A stretch of DNA of 64,000 nucleotides from CAIVAT01 sp049317265 (lineage in GTDB: Bacteria; Bacteroidota; Bacteroidia; Bacteroidales; FEN-979). How positions within the stretch are numbered: the first letter of the stretch is position 1; every line of letters starts with the position of its first letter. Where the stretch lies: positions 17,839 to 81,838 of the forward strand of contig JBMOIP010000017.1 of the NCBI GenBank assembly GCA_049317265.1, in the 5' to 3' direction. Under the pieces are notes generated by a model. The model saw only the letters and a program-made list of their open reading frames with translations. It was not told where the DNA came from and made no database searches. This document shows, in pieces, positions 25,934 to 32,992 of this stretch. The translations under genes and the position numbers were made by a program.

Positions 25934-26917
25934 ATGAGTAAATTGAATAAACCGCTGAACTTTGCGCTGATTGGCGCAGCCGGCTACATTGCTCCCCGTC
26001 ATATGAAAGCGATCAGGGACACGGGAAACCAACTCGTTTGCGCCCTCGATCCCTATGATGGAGTTGGTGTAATTGACAGTTATTTCCCGAATGCTGATTT
26101 TTTTATTGAACCTGAACGGTTCGATCGCCATCTTGATAAATTGCGAAGGCTGGCACTTTCAAAAAAACAGATCCATGATAAAAAAGTCGATTATGTCAGC
26201 ATCTGTTCACCCAACTACATGCACGATTCACATATCCGCCTGGCGCTGCGCAACGATGCTCATGCCATTTGCGAAAAACCCATCGTGCTCAATCCATGGA
26301 ACCTTGAGGCCCTCACTAAAATTGAAAATGAGACAGAGAAAAGGGTCTATACCATTCTGCAGCTAAGGCTGCACCCATCGATCAAGGCCCTGTATGAACA
26401 AGTCAGAAGCGGTCCAAAGAATAAAATTTACGACCTCGACCTCACCTACATCACCTCCCGCGGAAGCTGGTACTACCGCTCATGGAAGGGTGATGTGTCA
26501 AAATCCGGCGGGATTGCAACCAATATCGGGGTGCATTTTTTTGACATGCTCACCTGGGTATTTGGGAAATCGAAGGAGAATATTGTCCACCTGCTGAAGG
26601 ACAGCAAGGCGGGCGGGTTACTCAGGCTCGAACATGCGAATGTCCGGTGGTTTTTAAGCATTGATTATAACGATATCCCTGAAGATGTCCGGAATACGGG
26701 TAAAAGGACTTACCGCTCCCTGAGGATGGGCGAACAGGAGATAGAGTTCAGCGACGGTTTTACCGATCTCCATACCGAATCGTATCGTGAAATCATTGCA
26801 GGACGCGGATTCGGGTTGGCAGATGCAAAGCAGAGTGTCAACATCGTCTATGGTATCCGCAATGCCGAACCAATCGGACTGACAGGCGATTACCACCCGA
26901 TATTAAAGTCCGTCTAA
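25934..26917 (+). CDS. wlbA: Gfo/Idh/MocA oxidoreductase (WlbA/WbpB-like UDP-GlcNAcA 3-dehydrogenase)
   Basis: Oxidises C3 of UDP-N-acetylglucosaminuronate to feed the aminotransferase. The 327 residues start with a Rossmann motif (FALIGAAGYIAPRHMKAI), then a SICSPNYMHDSHIRLAL segment, the catalytic-lysine motif CEKP in AICEKPIVLNPWNLEAL, and TNIGVHFFDMLTWVFG, all characteristic of WlbA/WbpB. With wbpD and wbpE homologues beside it, three steps of the pathway are present; the UDP-GlcNAc 6-dehydrogenase (wbpA) and the 2-epimerase (wbpI) are not in this window. Confidence 0.9.
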   Translation: MSKLNKPLNFALIGAAGYIAPRHMKAIRDTGNQLVCALDPYDGVGVIDSYFPNADFFIEPERFDRHLDKLRRLALSKKQIHDKKVDYVSICSPNYMHDSHIRLALRNDAHAICEKPIVLNPWNLEALTKIENETEKRVYTILQLRLHPSIKALYEQVRSGPKNKIYDLDLTYITSRGSWYYRSWKGDVSKSGGIATNIGVHFFDMLTWVFGKSKENIVHLLKDSKAGGLLRLEHANVRWFLSIDYNDIPEDVRNTGKRTYRSLRMGEQEIEFSDGFTDLHTESYREIIAGRGFGLADAKQSVNIVYGIRNAEPIGLTGDYHPILKSV

Positions 26918-26991
26918 AAATTAATTGCGCATTCTCGGATATTCATTAACTTGCTCTGCTTTTCAGTCTTTCATACTCAAAATGCTTTTTT

Positions 26992-28011
26992 ATGAAAATT
27001 TTAGTTACCGGCGGAACAGGTTATATAGGGTCGCATACTGTTGTTGAGCTCCAGGCGAAGGGATTCGAGGTTATTATTGTCGACAACCTCTCCAATTCAA
27101 CCATTGATGTTCTAGACAACATTGCCAGGATCTCCGGGAAAAAGCCGCTTTTTGAAAAGTTTGACCTGACCGATGCTGAAAAGACCACCGCGTTTTTTAA
27201 ACTTCACAATGATATCAGTGCGGTCATTCACTTTGCTGCCTTCAAGGCTGTAGGTGAATCAGTTGAATTGCCGTTAATTTACTACAGGAACAACCTGCAA
27301 TCGCTGGTTAACATCCTGCAGGGCATGATCGACAATAACATACGTGATATCGTGTTCTCTTCCTCGTGTACGGTATATGGGCAGCCCGATGTGCTCCCGG
27401 CCAGGGAGGATACACCCGTGCAAAAGGCCGCTTCGCCTTATGGGAACACCAAGCAGATTTGTGAGGAGATCATTACCGATACAAGTGTCAGCAGCGAAAT
27501 CAGGGGGATCTTGCTGAGGTATTTCAACCCGATCGGGGCGCATGAAACCGCTTTTATTGGCGAACTTCCCCTGGGGGTGCCCAATTGCCTGATGCCTTAC
27601 ATCACGCAGACTGCCATAGGCAAACGACCTTTCCTGCGGGTATGGGGAGATGATTATGACACTCCCGACGGAACCGCAATTCGTGACTATATCCATGTAG
27701 TCGACCTTGCCAAAGCACATGTCATTGCCGTTGAACGTTTAACCAGTGGCAAATGCAAAAAGAAGGTGGAAGTGTTTAACCTTGGCACCGGCAATGGATT
27801 TTCGGTTATGGAGGTAATCAACTCCTTTGAAAGGACTACCGGCGTGAAACTCAATTACGAAATTAAAGAACGACGGGCCGGAGATATCGTCAAGGTATGG
27901 GCTGATACAGATTTCGCCAATGTAGAACTGGGGTGGAAAGCAGAAAAGAACCTCGACGAGATGACCCTTTCGGCATGGAAATGGGAGCAGGCACTGGCGA
28001 AAAAAAAATAG
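26992..28011 (+). CDS. galE: UDP-glucose 4-epimerase
   Basis: Interconverts UDP-glucose and UDP-galactose (or the N-acetyl forms). The 339-residue extended SDR has the NAD-binding GGTGYIGSH near the N-terminus, DNLSNS, and the catalytic Y-x3-K in SPYGNTKQICEEI, with LRYFNPIGAHE following and the GTGNGFSVMEVI C-terminal segment of GalE. It lies 74 bp after wlbA in the same direction and before rfbB, in an envelope polysaccharide gene group. No exact promoter element was found in the gap. Confidence 0.92.
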   Translation: MKILVTGGTGYIGSHTVVELQAKGFEVIIVDNLSNSTIDVLDNIARISGKKPLFEKFDLTDAEKTTAFFKLHNDISAVIHFAAFKAVGESVELPLIYYRNNLQSLVNILQGMIDNNIRDIVFSSSCTVYGQPDVLPAREDTPVQKAASPYGNTKQICEEIITDTSVSSEIRGILLRYFNPIGAHETAFIGELPLGVPNCLMPYITQTAIGKRPFLRVWGDDYDTPDGTAIRDYIHVVDLAKAHVIAVERLTSGKCKKKVEVFNLGTGNGFSVMEVINSFERTTGVKLNYEIKERRAGDIVKVWADTDFANVELGWKAEKNLDEMTLSAWKWEQALAKKK

Positions 28012-28057
28012 CGTTAACGCAAAGGCGAATTTAAGAACAGTTAACAAGAAAAAACAT

Positions 28058-29107
28058 ATGAAAACAATCTTAATCACCGGGGGCGCCGGATTTATCGGAT
28101 CCCATGTTGTTCGCAGGTTTGTGAAAAAATATCCCGATTATAAAATCGTGAACCTCGACAATCTTACTTATGCCGGAAACCTCGCTAACCTGCGGGACAT
28201 TGAAAACGAGCCGAATTATGAATTTGTAAAGGCCGATATTACCGCAGGGGAACTGATGAAGGTGTTGTTTAATAAGTACCGTTTTGATGGGGTCATCCAC
28301 CTTGCGGCTGAATCACATGTTGACCGCTCCATCTCCAGCCCGATGGAGTTTATCTATGCCAATATCCTTGGGACAGTAAACCTTCTGAATGCAGCCCGAA
28401 TAATATGGGAAGATGCCAAAGACAAGAGGTTTTATCACATCTCAACCGATGAGGTTTACGGATCGCTTGGAGCAACAGGGTTCTTCTATGAAGATACCGC
28501 CTACGACCCGCGCAGCCCCTATTCTGCATCCAAGGCAAGTTCCGACCACCTGGTGAGGGCTTATAACCACACATATGGCCTCCCTACCATAATTTCAAAC
28601 TGTTCCAACAACTATGGTCCGTTTCAGTTCCCCGAAAAACTGATCCCTCTCGCCATTCATAATATTAAAAACAATAAGCTTGTTCCTGTTTATGGCAAAG
28701 GGGAGAATATTCGTGACTGGCTCTTTGTTGAAGACCATGCAAGCGCCATCGACCTGATTTTTCATGAGGGCAAAATAGCGGAAACCTATAATATTGGCGG
28801 GCACAATGAATGGAAAAACATTGACCTGATCAACCTGTTGTGCGAAATCATGGACAGGAAGCTCAAACGTTCGGCAGGCACTTCAGCAAACCTCATTACC
28901 TACGTAAAAGACCGTGCCGGTCACGATTTACGCTATGCCATCGATTCCGGGAAAATCCAAAAGGAACTCGGATGGAAGCCAAGTCTTCAATTCGAAGAAG
29001 GACTGGAAAAAACGGTCGAATGGTACCTTTCCAATGAGGAATGGATGAAAAATGTAACAACCGGCGATTACCAGAAATATTACGAAAAACAATACGTCAA
29101 ACGGTAA
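28058..29107 (+). CDS. rfbB: dTDP-glucose 4,6-dehydratase
   Basis: Makes dTDP-4-keto-6-deoxyglucose for rhamnose and other deoxysugars. Residues: GGAGFIGSHVVRRF NAD motif, HLAAESHVDRSI, THISTDEVYGSLG-type active site (here YHISTDEVYGSLG with the Asp-Glu pair) and Y-x3-K in SPYSASKASSDHL; 349 residues is normal. The other rml genes (rfbA, C, D) are not in the window, so the product may feed a different deoxysugar branch. The 30-bp palindrome at 29114 follows the stop by 6 bp. Confidence 0.9.
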   Translation: MKTILITGGAGFIGSHVVRRFVKKYPDYKIVNLDNLTYAGNLANLRDIENEPNYEFVKADITAGELMKVLFNKYRFDGVIHLAAESHVDRSISSPMEFIYANILGTVNLLNAARIIWEDAKDKRFYHISTDEVYGSLGATGFFYEDTAYDPRSPYSASKASSDHLVRAYNHTYGLPTIISNCSNNYGPFQFPEKLIPLAIHNIKNNKLVPVYGKGENIRDWLFVEDHASAIDLIFHEGKIAETYNIGGHNEWKNIDLINLLCEIMDRKLKRSAGTSANLITYVKDRAGHDLRYAIDSGKIQKELGWKPSLQFEEGLEKTVEWYLSNEEWMKNVTTGDYQKYYEKQYVKR

Positions 29108-29113
29108 CCATCT

Positions 29114-29143
29114 CGTAGAGACGGCCCATGGGCCGTCTCTACG
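29114..29143. repeat. Perfect 30-bp palindrome between convergent rfbB and fabD
   Basis: Every base pairs with its mirror across the centre CCATGG (29126-29131); outer arms read CGTAGAGACGG and CCGTCTCTACG. It could fold as a long hairpin, but neither side has a T-tract. The fabD stop codon (29139-29141) and last codon lie in or at the edge of it. It looks like a mobile or REP-type palindrome that may also end transcription of both genes. Confidence 0.9.
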
Positions 29144-30014
29144 CACCCGAAACCGTCACGTCCTTCCCGATTTTAGAAATCAGGCCTTGTAATACGCTGC
29201 CTGGACCGACCTCCGTAAAATTGTCGGCACCGTCTGCAATCATGTGCTGGACCATCTGTGTCCAGAGGACCGGAGCAGTCAGCTGGTCAATTAAGTTCAG
29301 TTTGATCCGGGATGGATCAGTTACCCGAAGTGCTGTGGCATTCTGGTAAATCGGGCAAATGGGCGAATTAACAGTGGTTGCATCAATGGCTTTGGCAAGC
29401 TCTACACGGGCAGGCTCCATCAGCGGTGAGTGAAATGCTCCCCCGACTTTAAGGGGCAGTGCTCTGCGGGCACCTGCAGCTTTAAGTTGTTCGCAGGCTA
29501 CTTCAATACCCTTCATGCTGCCAGAGATGACAAGTTGTCCGGGACTGTTGTAATTGGCCGGTACCACTATTTCATCAATGGATTTACAAATCTCTTCTAC
29601 TTTGGTGTCATCCAAACCAAGGATGGCAGCCATGGTGGAGGGTTCCAGGTCGCATGCTTTCTGCATGGCCTGTGCACGGGCAGATACAAGGCGTAACCCG
29701 TCTTCAAAGGACAATGCCTTGCAGGCAACCAGCGCGGAGAACTCACCCAGCGAATGACCGGCTACCATGTCGGGGACAAAATTGTCTCCCATTGTGGCTG
29801 CAAGGATCACAGAGTGCAGAAATATGGCCGGCTGGGTGACCTTCGTCTGCCTCAGATCTTCATCGGTACCGGCAAACATCATATCCGTTATCCGGAATCC
29901 GAGAATTTCATTGGCCTTTTCAAACATCTCCCTGGCCAATGGTGAATTGTCGTACAGGTCTTTGCCCATACCAACAAACTGGGCGCCCTGGCCCGGAAAT
30001 ACATAAGCTTTCAT
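29139..30014 (-). CDS. fabD: Malonyl-CoA:ACP transacylase
   Basis: Transfers malonyl groups from CoA to acyl carrier protein to start fatty-acid elongation. The 291 residues carry the FPGQGAQFVGMG N-terminus, the nucleophilic serine in AGHSLGEFSALV, and the catalytic His in GGAFHSPLM. The stop codon is TAG within the palindrome at 29114-29143. It lies 89 bp downstream of the Bax-inhibitor gene in the same direction; no exact TAnnTTTG is found in that gap, so it may be read from upstream. Confidence 0.93.
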   Translation of the reverse strand: MKAYVFPGQGAQFVGMGKDLYDNSPLAREMFEKANEILGFRITDMMFAGTDEDLRQTKVTQPAIFLHSVILAATMGDNFVPDMVAGHSLGEFSALVACKALSFEDGLRLVSARAQAMQKACDLEPSTMAAILGLDDTKVEEICKSIDEIVVPANYNSPGQLVISGSMKGIEVACEQLKAAGARRALPLKVGGAFHSPLMEPARVELAKAIDATTVNSPICPIYQNATALRVTDPSRIKLNLIDQLTAPVLWTQMVQHMIADGADNFTEVGPGSVLQGLISKIGKDVTVSGA

Positions 30015-30103
30015 AATCGATACATTAAACAGTGAAAAATTTAAACAAAAAAATAGTGAAACAGCAATGTTGCAGCCATTTCACCATTTAACATAGTCAT
30101 TTG

Positions 30104-30841
30104 TTATTTACGGTCTCCTAAGAACCTCAGCAGGAATAAAAACAGGTTGATGAAATCCAGGTATAATGTCAATGCGCCCAAAATACTGAGCTTCCTGGCA
30201 TTTGCTTCCCCGTACTCCCCGGCGCCGGCGCCAATCTTCTTCAGGCGCTGAACATCATAGGCAGTTAGCCCTGTAAAAACCAAAACGCCAATGACACTGA
30301 TGATATAGTCCATCGTACCACTGTGTAAAAACATGTTTACTACCATGGCCACCATGAGTCCGATCAGTCCCATCATCATGATGGAACCGAATTTGGTCAG
30401 GTCGGTTTTGGTTGTAAAGCCGGTTACTGCCATGATCCCGAACATGGCGGCGGTAATGGCAAATGTTTTATACACGGACGCTGCTGTATAAACGAGTAAG
30501 ATGAAACTCAGGCTCATGCCCATCAACACAGAGAACGTAATGAACAACAATGTCAAAACGGCAGGTGACAACCGTTGAAATCCCATCGACATCAACAATA
30601 CAAATCCAAATGGAGCAAGCATTACAACCCATCCCAATATTGTCATTCCACCTGTTTCCATATTTCTTAAGCTGCTCATCAATGAATCAGATGAGCTGAA
30701 CCAATAGGCAGTGACCGCTGTTACAAACATGGCAAGGGTCATCCATCCAAACACCTGGGTCATAAATGAACGGGCTACTGTAGCGTCCTGTGTGCCTGGC
30801 TGTGCCGTGAAAAATCCTTTGTTATCCGTTTGTTCAAACAT
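30104..30841 (-). CDS. Bax inhibitor-1/YccA family membrane protein
   Basis: A 245-residue protein with about seven transmembrane helices and a short polar N-terminus (to about residue 28). The family (YccA/YbhL/TMBIM) shows pH-sensitive calcium leak in characterised bacterial members; the role here is unknown. The conserved C-terminal region FTGLTAYDVQRLKKIGAG followed by ALTLYLDFINLFLFLLRFLG is clear, including the aspartates of the family. It begins 29 bp after folE on the same strand and is probably co-transcribed with it. Confidence 0.9.
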   Translation of the reverse strand: MFEQTDNKGFFTAQPGTQDATVARSFMTQVFGWMTLAMFVTAVTAYWFSSSDSLMSSLRNMETGGMTILGWVVMLAPFGFVLLMSMGFQRLSPAVLTLLFITFSVLMGMSLSFILLVYTAASVYKTFAITAAMFGIMAVTGFTTKTDLTKFGSIMMMGLIGLMVAMVVNMFLHSGTMDYIISVIGVLVFTGLTAYDVQRLKKIGAGAGEYGEANARKLSILGALTLYLDFINLFLFLLRFLGDRK

Positions 30842-30870
30842 GTTATTATCCTCCTAATTAAGTTATTGAA

Positions 30871-31485
30871 TTAATGAAGTTTTGTGCTGATCAGGTGCAG
30901 AAACTCCGCACGGGTTTTATCCCGTTCGAAGGCACCAACAAAATCCGATGTCGTTGTGACAGAATTTTGTTTCTGAACTCCGCGCATCGCCATACACAAA
31001 TGTTGTGCCTCAATTACAACTGCCACGCCAAGTGGCTTCAGTGTGTCGTTGATGGCCTCTTTAATCTGCATGGTTAACCGTTCCTGGACCTGCAACCTGC
31101 GGGCGTAAATGTCAACAACCCTTGCAATCTTGCTCAACCCGGTGATATATTTATCCGGAATATAAGCTACATGGGCCTTTCCAATAAATGGCACCATATG
31201 GTGCTCACAAAGTGAATAGATCTCAATATCCTTGACAATGACCATCTCCCGATAATCTTCCCTGAACTTTGCTGAATTCAGAACCTCCCGGGGATCAAGG
31301 GCATAGCCCTGGGTGAGGAATTGTATGGCTTTGGCAACACGCAGGGGCGTTTTTTCCAACCCTTCCCGGTCGGGATTCTCACCGATGAGGCGAAGGATCT
31401 CTTTATAATGAAAAGCCAGCTCTTCCGTAGCTTTTTGATCAAACTCTTCCGTTTTTTCGTAATTGAGTTTTCTTTTGGCTGCCAT
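30871..31485 (-). CDS. folE: GTP cyclohydrolase I
   Basis: Converts GTP to 7,8-dihydroneopterin triphosphate, the shared precursor for folate, tetrahydropterins and queuosine. The 204 residues show the zinc site LCEHHMVPF and the C-terminal QHLCMAMRGVQK motif with the second zinc Cys, plus KIARVVDIYARRLQVQERLT. Adjacent upstream (18 bp) is a PTPS-II-type enzyme that would use its product, and a QueD-type enzyme lies at 16752. Confidence 0.95.
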   Translation of the reverse strand: MAAKRKLNYEKTEEFDQKATEELAFHYKEILRLIGENPDREGLEKTPLRVAKAIQFLTQGYALDPREVLNSAKFREDYREMVIVKDIEIYSLCEHHMVPFIGKAHVAYIPDKYITGLSKIARVVDIYARRLQVQERLTMQIKEAINDTLKPLGVAVVIEAQHLCMAMRGVQKQNSVTTTSDFVGAFERDKTRAEFLHLISTKLH

Positions 31486-31503
31486 AGGTTTCAGTTTATT
31501 GTT

Positions 31504-31917
31504 TTAAACCCCGTAGTATTCCACGATGTTGTTTTCCGATTGTTCAAGGCGCACACAATGAAGTGTTCCTCCTGCTTTTTTTATTTCATCCTCAAGTTCA
31601 TTCCAGATGGCAATCGCTACGTTTTCACTTGTAGGAACTTTCCCATACAGAAAATCCACTTCGAGGTTCATGTTTTTATGGTCGATCTTCTGAAGGATCT
31701 TCTCATCAATCAGTTTGCTCACATGACGAAGATGGATGACCAGTCCCGTTTCCGGGTCGGGGACCCCCTTTACCGTTACAAAAAGGATGTAATTATGCCC
31801 GTGCCAGTTAGGATTGGAACATTTCCCAAAAATCTCAAAATTCTGTATATCTGTGTATTCCGGGCAAAAAAGGCGGTGTGCTGCACTGAAATGTTCCCGG
31901 CGGATGATATGAACCAT
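31504..31917 (-). CDS. 6-pyruvoyl-tetrahydropterin synthase family protein (PTPS-II type motif)
   Basis: A 137-residue pterin enzyme acting on dihydroneopterin triphosphate. Zinc ligands H14 (SAAHRL), H39, H41 and Cys33 in C-x5-HGH (CSNPNWHGH), the spacing reported for 6-pyruvoyl-tetrahydropterin synthases, unlike the C-x3-HGH of the QueD copy at 16752. The KIDHKNMNLEV segment and the C-terminal RLEQSENNIVEYYG fit the family. The frame begins at 31938, but a -7 element at 31936-31943 places transcription start after that codon, so 31917 (MVHIIRREHF) is used. Next to folE; may serve a tetrahydropterin cofactor rather than queuosine. Confidence 0.87.
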   Translation of the reverse strand: MVHIIRREHFSAAHRLFCPEYTDIQNFEIFGKCSNPNWHGHNYILFVTVKGVPDPETGLVIHLRHVSKLIDEKILQKIDHKNMNLEVDFLYGKVPTSENVAIAIWNELEDEIKKAGGTLHCVRLEQSENNIVEYYGV

Positions 31918-31935
31918 TTTAAATGAATTGAAAGG

Positions 31936-31943
31936 CAAAGGTA
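31936..31943 (-). promoter_or_regulatory. Candidate -7 element (TACCTTTG) for the PTPS-folE operon; decides the start
   Basis: Minus-strand TAnnTTTG overlapping the upstream in-frame ATG at 31938. Predicted transcription start near 31932 gives a leader of about 15 nt to the ATG at 31917. Confidence 0.5.
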
Positions 31944-31950
31944 TCGCTTT

Positions 31951-32355
31951 TTATCCGACTTTGTCACCCTGACCAGCAGGCTGTGTGAACCGGATGATGG
32001 CTGCTGCCTCAAAAATTGTGTAGCAGAGGTAAAGGATAAAGAAACCCAGCATGAACGGCACAGCATCTGCCCTGTTCGTAAATGCATAGGTGATCATGAC
32101 ACCTGCATAAATAAATAGTTTAACGATGATGGTTAAAAGAAAGGTGTTGACAAATTTGATGAACCTTTTTTTTGCCGATTGCAAAAGGTAATAGTAGGAT
32201 AGGAGGGTGGTCGCAATGAAAAAGAGAACCAGGAACGGCATTGCCGGCGTGAGCCATCGACCAGGAACAGCAAGGTGCATAATCACCGTTATCAATCCCA
32301 GGAGAGCGGAAAAGATCAGGAGGTTCCTGAGAAATTTGATATAGGTTGATTTCAT
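31951..32355 (-). CDS. Hypothetical four-helix membrane protein (AtpI-like position)
   Basis: I do not recognise a named family with confidence. The 134 residues contain four hydrophobic helices (about 10-28, 37-60, 70-92, 98-121) with a basic N-terminus and a polar tail. It follows the AtpZ gene by 27 bp on the same strand. A protein of this size and topology after AtpZ recalls the AtpI-like proteins that precede atpB in many Bacteroidetes ATP synthase operons, but no atp structural genes are present here. Function is not assigned. Confidence 0.7.
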   Translation of the reverse strand: MKSTYIKFLRNLLIFSALLGLITVIMHLAVPGRWLTPAMPFLVLFFIATTLLSYYYLLQSAKKRFIKFVNTFLLTIIVKLFIYAGVMITYAFTNRADAVPFMLGFFILYLCYTIFEAAAIIRFTQPAGQGDKVG

Positions 32356-32382
32356 ATGCAGATCTTCGGTTAATGAATCGGA

Positions 32383-32592
32383 TTATTTACGCAACAGATC
32401 CCTGGTGACTAAATAGATTGAAAGGGCAACAGAAACAATTGAAAGGATCACCGTAAAAACGGGCTTTGTATGAAGCCATTGGTCTGTTTTATAACCTGCA
32501 AATACACCGGCCAGGATGACTGCCAGCATTTGAAAGGCCATGCCTGAATAGCGGGCATAGTCATTAAGATTTTTCCGGGGTTCGGATTTCAT
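32383..32592 (-). CDS. atpZ: AtpZ/AtpI family protein
   Basis: A 69-residue protein with two transmembrane helices separated by a short loop (GMAFQMLAVILAGVFAGYKT; PVFTVILSIVSVALSIYLV), matching AtpZ/AtpI proteins linked to ATP synthase assembly or cation (Mg2+/Ca2+) supply. The longer frame to 32700 runs inside the bactofilin gene, so the ATG at 32592 (MKSEPRKNLNDYARYSG) is chosen; even so it overlaps the bactofilin 3' end by 29 bp, which implies translational coupling. Confidence 0.83.
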   Translation of the reverse strand: MKSEPRKNLNDYARYSGMAFQMLAVILAGVFAGYKTDQWLHTKPVFTVILSIVSVALSIYLVTRDLLRK

Positions 32593-32968
32593 TAGCGATG
32601 GGAGGGACCTTGATATCTTTTGAACCGGGTTGTTCCATAATACACGTACCAGAGAATTTTGCACCTGGTTCAATGGCCAGTTTCCCAGTAGTGATATCAC
32701 CGCTGAAACGTGCAGTCTCCTTTAGGGTCAGCAGTTCTGTAACTTTGACAGTAGCGGTCACTTCTCCGGAGAAATCTGCATTCTGACATTGGATCTCGCC
32801 ATTGATCTTGCCGGTTGAACCGACAACAATTTTCCCTTTGCACTGGATGGTCCCTTCCAGTGTGCCGTCTATCCGAAAATCACCATTCACTTGAATTTCG
32901 CCCTTTACCACAGCGCCAGGGCCCAGTATGTTGATGGTGGGCATTTCAGGTTCTCTGTTTTTAGACAT
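32564..32968 (-). CDS. Bactofilin (polymer-forming cytoskeletal protein)
   Basis: A 134-residue bactofilin: short disordered N-terminus, then a right-handed beta-helix core of stacked short repeats (VVKGEIQVNGDFRIDGTLEG, TIQCKGKIVVGSTGKINGEI, ALI-type glycines throughout) to about residue 112, then a polar tail. Bactofilins self-assemble into filaments that position cell-wall or surface machinery. The start at 32968 (MSKNREPEM) is preferred to 32986. It is 24 bp after sprE/porW and overlaps atpZ, so the filament protein is co-expressed with a T9SS/gliding component. Confidence 0.9.
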   Translation of the reverse strand: MSKNREPEMPTINILGPGAVVKGEIQVNGDFRIDGTLEGTIQCKGKIVVGSTGKINGEIQCQNADFSGEVTATVKVTELLTLKETARFSGDITTGKLAIEPGAKFSGTCIMEQPGSKDIKVPPIANEIRTPEKS

Positions 32969-32992
32969 AAATACTGATTTAAACACAGGTGT

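Noticed and set aside
25340..26131. 263-codon minus-strand open frame opposite wbpD/wlbA
   Set aside because: Fully antisense to two well-supported genes; composition is that of a reverse-complement shadow.
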